From NCBI GenBank assembly GCA_006176705.1, contig QRFJ01004307.1:1-64000 (forward strand): a DNA stretch of 64,000 nt, written 5' to 3'. Below are positions 58,767 to 64,000 of the stretch, piece after piece; position 1 is the stretch's first letter, and each line of letters opens with the position of its first letter. The stretch is from Cocos nucifera. Lineage: Eukaryota > Streptophyta > Magnoliopsida > Arecales > Arecaceae. The notes below the pieces were generated by a model that was not told the origin of the DNA, did no database searches, and was given only the letters and a program-made list of their open reading frames with translations. Both the position numbers and the translations under genes were made by a program.

Positions 58767-58979
58767 CTATCCTACAGTCATGGCTAGAGTTATCATTCCC
58801 TCCACTGGCACAACATCGCCAGTGAAGTCGACCAATGGGGAGCTCATGGGTCGTAGATGATTATTAGGTATGGACATTTTAAAGAAAGCATCATAGTACA
58901 AAATATTAGCAAAACTTTCATCATCTATCAAAATGTGGCATACATCATAATCAACAATGTTAAAAGAGATTACAACCAC
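58767..58979 (-). pseudogene. pol: Gypsy-1 aspartic protease
   Basis: A 70-codon open stretch on the minus strand, with VVISFNIVDYDVCHILIDDE leading to ESFANILYYDAFFKM. The catalytic Asp sits in LIDDES, where the family normally has a D-G-S or D-S-G triad. NNHLRPMSSPLVDFTGD follows, the usual L.GF.G flap-side segment. It would cleave the polyprotein. The IDDES replacement suggests damage. Confidence 0.8.
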
Positions 58980-58989
58980 ATCATTGTGT

Positions 58990-60615
58990 GGGAACTAGAC
59001 TCCTTGAGCATCCTCATCGGTGAAAGCGATGGGCTCTTTAGTTCTTTGCCTCTTCTCGAGCTCGACTGACCCGCTAGCCTCCCCTCGTTGAAGTTTTCTA
59101 GAGATGGTGTTAATGATGCCGATCGAGGGCTGATCTTCTCGCTGCTCCTCGCCCCTCGGTGGTTCTGGCGGTGGGGGTGCTCTCAACCAATCCTCTCATC
59201 CTTCCGACCGATGTTGCAGGAACCGGCCAAGCCTACCATGCTTGATGAGCTCCTTGATCTCGTCTTGGAGCTGGATGCACTATTCTATATTGTGATCAAT
59301 GATCGCGATGGTAAAGGTAAAACTTGCTAGGATTGCATTTATCGGGGTGAGTGCACATCCTTTTCGATTTGGTAGTTGCTCTCTGATCTCCATCAGTACT
59401 TGAATTTTTGGAGCATTGAAAGGGACGTAGTTGTAGAATTTTTTGAAGAGAGAACTCCATCATGCCCTTCTATCTGGGCTTCTTTGCCTCTGGGCTCAGG
59501 TAGGGGTTCCGGCCTGCTTACGCTTCAAAGGAGTTCGGGAGCATGGCTGAGCTCTACTCGATTTTTCTCCAATCATGGGCACATTTGGTTCACCTACTTG
59601 CCACTCCTGAGTAGCTTCATTATCCCTAAACTTAAAGGCCTCTTCAACTCGGGCATAACCTTCAGCCTGAGCCAGCATATCGGCAAAGTTTCTAGGGTAC
59701 TTCTTCTCTAGAAAGAATAATAAATCATTCTTCTAAAGGCCACCCTTGAGTGCGGCCATTGCAATAGACTGGTCCAGGTTCTGGATCTCTAATGCAGCAG
59801 CATTAAATCGGATGACATAAGCCCAAATAAATTCCCCCCCTTCTGCTTGATATTCATTAAAAAATCTGAACCTTGGTGGGAACGTCAGCTGCTAACAAAA
59901 TGAGCAGCAAATTGATGGCTCATTTGATTGAAGAAAAAGATGGTACCCAACTTACGTGTCGAGTACCAGTTTCTAGTGGCTCCCTTAGGGTGGATGGAAA
60001 AGATCGGCACAAAATAAAATCTAATGCGCCATGGAGCAGCATCATTATCTGAAAGGCCTTCAGATGATCGACTGAATTGGTGATCCCATCGTAACTCTCA
60101 AACTGTAGAAGCTTGAAGTTTGACGGAATTGGTTCCTACATAATCTTTTGAGAAAAAGGAGGGTCAGTGCAAATATCATTACCATGGAAGGAGGGAACAT
60201 GATGGAGTTCTTCTATTCATCGGCTCATTTCTTGGAGCATTTGATCCAGGAGATCTTCATGATCATTGATCTCTAGGGTTTTCTAGTGGAATGGGGGCAA
60301 AGCTCCCCCCGGGGTCGAGTCATGGTCTGAGCAAGGGCTCTCCACCCTCTGCTTCCTCTTTTCGAAGGTCATCGACCAGCTAGTCCAAGTCGGCCATCCC
60401 CAAACTAGATCATTGGACTCCAGAGAATCCTGCTCCAGTCAAATTGGCGTCGAAGCCTATCGATGCGTGGCCTACATCACCTCCGTAAGATCGTGAATCT
60501 GCTGGACCAATAGGTTGAACTACTCAGCACCCACCATGGTTGCAAGTGGAGCTTGAGTTGTTGGAGCTGAAGCGAGAGTGGAAAGATCTGGATGGGATCT
60601 AGTTGCAGAGGCCAT
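58990..60615 (-). pseudogene. gag: Gypsy-1 gag
   Basis: The minus-strand start ATG is at 60615 (MASATRSHPDLSTLASAPTT). Recognisable Tat-type Gag segments are FHGNDICTDPPF near 60190, EPIPSNFKLLQFESYDGITN near 60140-60080, DHLKAFQIMMLLHGALDFIL near 60070-60015, MLAQAEGYARVEEAFKFRDN near 59670, and the linker PSIGIINTISRKLQRGEASG near 59120 ahead of the protease. Gag would assemble the particle. At least six stops (for example after AEEF's preceding codon near 60525 and at TAG near 60145) and frameshifts inactivate it. Confidence 0.82.
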
Positions 60616-60756
60616 TGACCGTCGGGTTGAAGCTTTTCTGAGAGGTATTTTCTTAGAAAAGAACACTAGAGAGGAAGAAGAGAGATCACTGTTGAGCACT
60701 CCTTTAAGAATAAGAAAACCTTAGGAATAAAGGGACTCTTCCTCTAGCATTAATCC

Positions 60757-61604
60757 TGTTGGTGCAAAATCTGGTTGCCATCAAAAAAGTGCTAGAGTCG
60801 GAGAAGATGAAGTCACCGTTGATGACCTACAAAATAAATCACGTCTAGAGCCCAAGGTGGTGGCTCCGACAAGACCCTCTAATGGTTAAGTTTACTTTTC
60901 TGACCAATAGAAATGGAGTGCTCAATCAAGAAAGTTGCAGAGTTTCGGAAGGGAGAAGAGAGCCCCCCCAAAACATATATGGAGGATTTCTTTCTTAGAT
61001 AAAGCCTATAACAAACTGATAGTGACCGTCATAACTATCGGATAATGGGCCACTCGAGGCCACATGGAGTTTATTATAGAGGATAGTGTTTGTTATCATG
61101 AGGTGCCAGTCCATTTGAGATTTGATAGTCAAAGTTCGGAGGGGTGGGCATCGGTTGGTGATGACCTTTGAGCTATATCAATTCTAGAGGAGTTTGAACT
61201 CCTCTAAGGTAGTCCGAGTGTGGGTTGGTTCATGCCGTGTATGGGACAAGACTTGTGTGGAGACCTTCCAGATGACTGTGGAAAGTTTGGCCACTGGAGG
61301 AGTCCAAAAAGAGTTCGACTACTGAAGGAGTCCGAAAGGAGTTCGGTTTTTGAAGTGGTTCGAAAAGGGTTCGATTGCTGGAGGAGTCTAGAAGGAGTTT
61401 GGCTACTGAAGGAGTCCAAAAAATGTTTGCCTGCTGAAGGAGTGGGTCCAAAAAGGGTTCACCACTGGAGAAGTCCGAAAGAAGTTCAGCCACTGAAGGA
61501 ATTTCAAGAGGAAGAATTTTCGATCGAAGCTCTTCTGTGGTTCCTAGTTACATTAGACTAACCATCAAACTAAACTTCGACGGGAGTGGGGTTTATCCCC
61601 AACA
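60757..61604 (-). repeat. 5' LTR of Gypsy-1 (right copy)
   Basis: 848 bp, TGTTGGTGCAAAATC to TATCCCCAACA on the plus strand. On the minus strand it starts TGTTGGGGATAAACC. It has the same 30-bp repeat array as the left copy (about 61270-61500). The minus-strand TATA position is decayed (CTTAGATAAAG near 60993). The sequence 60616-60756 between LTR and gag should hold the primer site; I did not recognise one. Confidence 0.88.
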
Positions 61605-61609
61605 TGATC

Positions 61610-63522
61610 AATCTAGAATTTTGGTGTACAATCACTTTCTTAGGATAGATGAGTCTTAAATCTATGGTGTGGAAATACTGAAGAGAGAGTATAGGTACTC
61701 GTTAGAGAACAAAGACACTAAGCATGACCACCTCGAGTAGTCATAAGTGAGTCTACCTTCTTGTCGATGACTAGCTCAATATTGCAGTTGTGTGTCTAGT
61801 TCTTTGATCTGAGGTGCATCGGTAATTCATCTTGAATGTGTTATAGTTTGACTGTACCATAACTCAATCTTCTAGTTATTTGAAATCTTCAAGTGTATGT
61901 TGGCTATAGCATATTCATTATAGAAATTGGATTGCACCAATAGGAGATCTATTTACCTCGATAGAGGAGCAGTAGTCCTATGATGATCATGAGATCGAGT
62001 TCATAAATCCATGGCCATGGCGGTGTGATATAATAGAAAAGAATTTTCTATTAAGATTTCACATCAGACTCGAATCGAATGATTCAATCATATGATAAGG
62101 TGTTGGGTTTGATGAGTTCACCATATATTGCTAGGTGTCACTAGTGGATTTTGGAAGCAATTAGAATGATCTTGATAATCGTTCATTCTAATTGGGTGAA
62201 TTAGAAAAAGTTTTGATGTATCGAAAGTTGTTTCAATGATGTCGATGATAGAGATCGGAACATGTCTCATTACCATATAAAACTAAATCTAACTAGATCA
62301 TACAAACAAGAGTTTAGATCTAAATATTATCAATTAAGCTAATCTAGTTTAATTGATTTGGATTAGATCCAATCAGGTATAAGAAAATCATGCTAGCACA
62401 CGATTAAGCCTGACATTCTCCTTCTATAGTCTTTCTAATTCGTCATGATTGAGTCAAATTGGATTTGACCCATCCTTGGATTGTGAATGGATTTATTTTC
62501 ATCTAGTTGGACTTATACAGGTTAGATTGAGTCTTGAAATAAATCCATTCTAGGTGTAACTGGACTAGGGTCACTAGTTGACCCAATTGAGAGAGTTGAG
62601 GGTCATACAGTTTGGGCCTCCTGGAAAATTTTCTAGGGACTCTTTTCCTCTAATTTTTGGACATGTGATTGGGCTTGAGTCCTACTTTGGGTGTGCCCAA
62701 TTTGGTGAAAATAGGTGGCGCTTAGATTGGGTTAAATCAGAAATTTGATTTGGATCAAATTCTAGAAGGAAGAGTCCTTAGCACCCTGGACTCTTCCTTA
62801 TCCATTCATGATGCCACAAGGGGAGGTATTTTGTGCAACCAAACCTGATGGAGATCAAGTTCTAGGCATGGGCTATCAGCTAAGAGTCCAAGGCAATCAA
62901 GCAAACAAGTTGCTTGATCACCTAGGACACTTGGGGGTGCAGGGGTCTCTATAAAAACCCTACATCATAGGTCCTTCATCCTTTGATTCCCATGCCCATA
63001 TGCTGCCACCATCTCCTTCTCCATGCCCACTCTAGTGCTCCTCTCTCTCTTCTCCATGTCCATACTAGGTTTGGTGAAGGTTCAGCGATCAAGTGTTGAA
63101 GAAACCCGATGCAAAGATCAAGACAGGGTGATCTACATCAAGAGACTACGTGCTGACTTTGATGATCCTTTTGAAGGTTCTACAAATCAAATCCAAATCT
63201 GATCTTTTAAGATCAGATCCAAAAGGAGGGCACATCTAGAACCAGTCTGAGTAGACTTTGTTAGAGACTGAGCACATGCACGGCTAGATCTAGAACCTCA
63301 GGAGCAGTCGGATCATTATCAGGGTAATAGTTTACCCTAAACAGGTAACAATGGTTGTTATTAATTTGTTTTTAATTTTTATTTTTAATATTAGATCATT
63401 AGGATTAGATCTAAAAACTCTCATATTTGATCATATTTTGTAAAAATATTTTTTTGAAAAATTTTGCTATAGATTTGATCATATTAGATCGATCCTACGG
63501 TGGAAAATTTAGTTTTCCTTCA
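61610..63522 (+). repeat. 3' LTR of Copia-B, second part
   Basis: It continues AATCTAGAATTTTGGTGTAC after the gypsy insertion and ends TTTTCCTTCA at 63522. It has TATAAAAA at 62950-62957 and the donor-like CAG|GTAACA at 63344/63345. Compared with the 5' LTR it lacks about 90 bases near 62121 (GAGTTCACC joins directly to ATATATTGCTAGG). Confidence 0.9.
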
Positions 63523-64000
63523 CTCTATTCTCAAGGTAAATTTGAATTTTTTTTAAAATTGATCGATCTTCCTTTTTTTCTTTCTTTTGCATGCAGCTGA
63601 GCTATTGCATGACCATTTTTGTGAATACGATTAGGGCCATCAGATTGCAGCTGGCCAAAGTTCGTGAGAAGGCCGAGGCTTCGTACAAAGTTGCTAAAGC
63701 CAAAATAGGGTTTCTAAAGGAGTCGCTTGGAAAGGTGGAAGCCAAGAAGGTGAAGGTCGAGGCTGACGGGGCTACAGAGAGGAAGAGGAGGAAAGCGGCA
63801 GAGACCAAGGTCATTGAGGCAAAGAAGATGGCTCAAGACCAAGTCATAGAGGCCGAGCGGCTTGCTGTTGAGGCCTTCAAAGCTTCTCCCAAATTCACCA
63901 AGATAAAGGTTGAGTTTGGTGTGGAGGCCTTTGAGGCCGAGCAGGAGTTGTGCGAGTAGAAGATTTCTGAACATCATCCAAAAGGGATCCCTCCTCCTTG
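63523..64000 (+). pseudogene. Gypsy-associated extra gene B, exon 2 end and exon 3
   Basis: This is the continuation of the gene cut at 16012. The exon 2 end (to 63535, TTCTCAAG) is followed by a 61-base intron (63536-63596, GTAAAT...ATGCAG). Exon 3 begins LSYCMTIFVNTIRAIRLQLA and forms a long coiled coil rich in Lys, Glu and Ala (KAKIGFLKESLGKVEAKKVK, RKAAETKVIEAKKMAQDQVI), then VEFGVEAFEAEQELCE. That ending resembles the VEFG...EAFIKGFELCE stretch of copy A. A TAG at 63957 interrupts, but the frame stays open to the window end (KISEHHPKGIPPP), so the true end is outside. Function unknown. Confidence 0.65.

Larger units (their letters stand above)
39869..61604 (-). mobile_element. Gypsy-1: Tat-like Ty3/gypsy element, minus strand
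   Basis: The ends are TGTTGGTGCG at 39869 and TATCCCCAACA at 61604, with a perfect TGATC duplication (39864-39868 and 61605-61609). Terminal repeats of about 850 bp are in direct orientation. Reading on the minus strand: LTR, gag, protease, RT, then an inserted LTR and assembly gap, tandem repeats, an extra gene on the opposite strand, and the 3' LTR. Integrase and most of RNase H are absent from the sequence shown. Minus orientation is supported by the gag-protease-RT order and by TATAAAA on the minus strand at 40104-40110. An extra antisense gene plus 3' tandem repeats is typical of the Tat/Ogre group; the lineage is inferred. Without Copia-D and the other LTR it is about 10 kb. Confidence 0.88.
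16013..63522 (+). mobile_element. Copia-B: Angela-like element with both LTRs interrupted
   Basis: The outer ends are TGTTAGATGAGTG at 16013 and TTTTCCTTCA at 63522, flanked by CTCTT (16008-16012) and CTCTA (63523-63527). The extra gene B continues across the junction. The 5' LTR is split by CACTA-2 and the 3' LTR by a gypsy element. Without those insertions it is about 10 kb: LTR 2.26 kb, leader 1.7 kb, gag-pol 3.9 kb, LTR 2.17 kb. The two LTRs differ at about one base in ten over the first 165 bases, so it is old, consistent with being the outer layer. Confidence 0.9.

Noticed and set aside
60616..60756. Primer binding site of Gypsy-1
   Set aside because: The minus-strand sequence next to the LTR (GGATTAATGCTAGAGG) did not match a tRNA 3' end that I could name.
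1..64000. Host protein-coding gene, tRNA or rRNA
   Set aside because: Every recognisable coding stretch belongs to a transposable element or its cargo; no tRNA cloverleaf or rRNA block was noticed by eye, though a dedicated search could not be run.

Overview
The window is a stack of nested plant transposable elements. I see no ordinary host gene, tRNA, rRNA or bacterial feature. GT..AG introns, long LTR retrotransposons with initiator-Met-tRNA primer sites, CACTA transposons with 3-bp target duplications, and the AT-rich composition all point to plant heterochromatin. The Copia elements resemble the Angela/BARE-1 lineage (LTRs of about 2.2 kb starting TGTTAGAT, with CCCTAG close to the 5' end), which suggests a monocot. 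A palm is my guess, held weakly.

Left part (1-15123): the end of a recent Angela-like Copia (1-4074) lies in the RNase H region of an older Copia (4075-6978). That older element abuts a minus-strand Copia remnant with gag, primer site and LTR (6979 to about 8985). Next comes the right half of a CACTA transposon (about 8986-11211), then a minus-strand LTR (11212-15123) that is split by a solo LTR (12272-14548).

Right part (15124-64000): the base layer is a decayed, intron-containing gene resembling the 'putative gypsy type transposon' family (15124-16012 and 63523-64000). It is interrupted by Copia-B (16013-63522, target duplication CTCTT/CTCTA). Both LTRs of Copia-B are themselves interrupted. 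A CACTA element (17154-32879, duplication GAT) sits in the 5' LTR and carries Copia-C (19736-30017). A Tat-like Ty3/gypsy element on the minus strand (39869-61604, duplication TGATC) sits in the 3' LTR and carries Copia-D (43267-53648, duplication TCTGG) and half of a minus-strand LTR (56165-57345) next to a 25-N assembly gap.

Each element type has the expected parts. The Copias carry LTR, primer site, gag, protease, integrase, RT, RNase H and polypurine tract. The gypsy element carries minus-strand gag, protease and RT, 115-bp tandem repeats, and an opposite-strand extra gene with introns. The CACTAs carry subterminal palindromes and a TNP-like C-terminal gene. All coding regions are broken, so nothing here looks autonomous. 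Copia-D is the youngest and closest to intact.

The items most worth a second look are: a TAG stop at the same pol codon in three diverged Copia copies; a conserved splice donor in the LTR paired with an acceptor just before gag; an unrecognised 33-residue tandem-repeat reading frame inside the CACTA; the extra gypsy gene present twice; and a roughly 1.2-kb near-palindrome in the CACTA.
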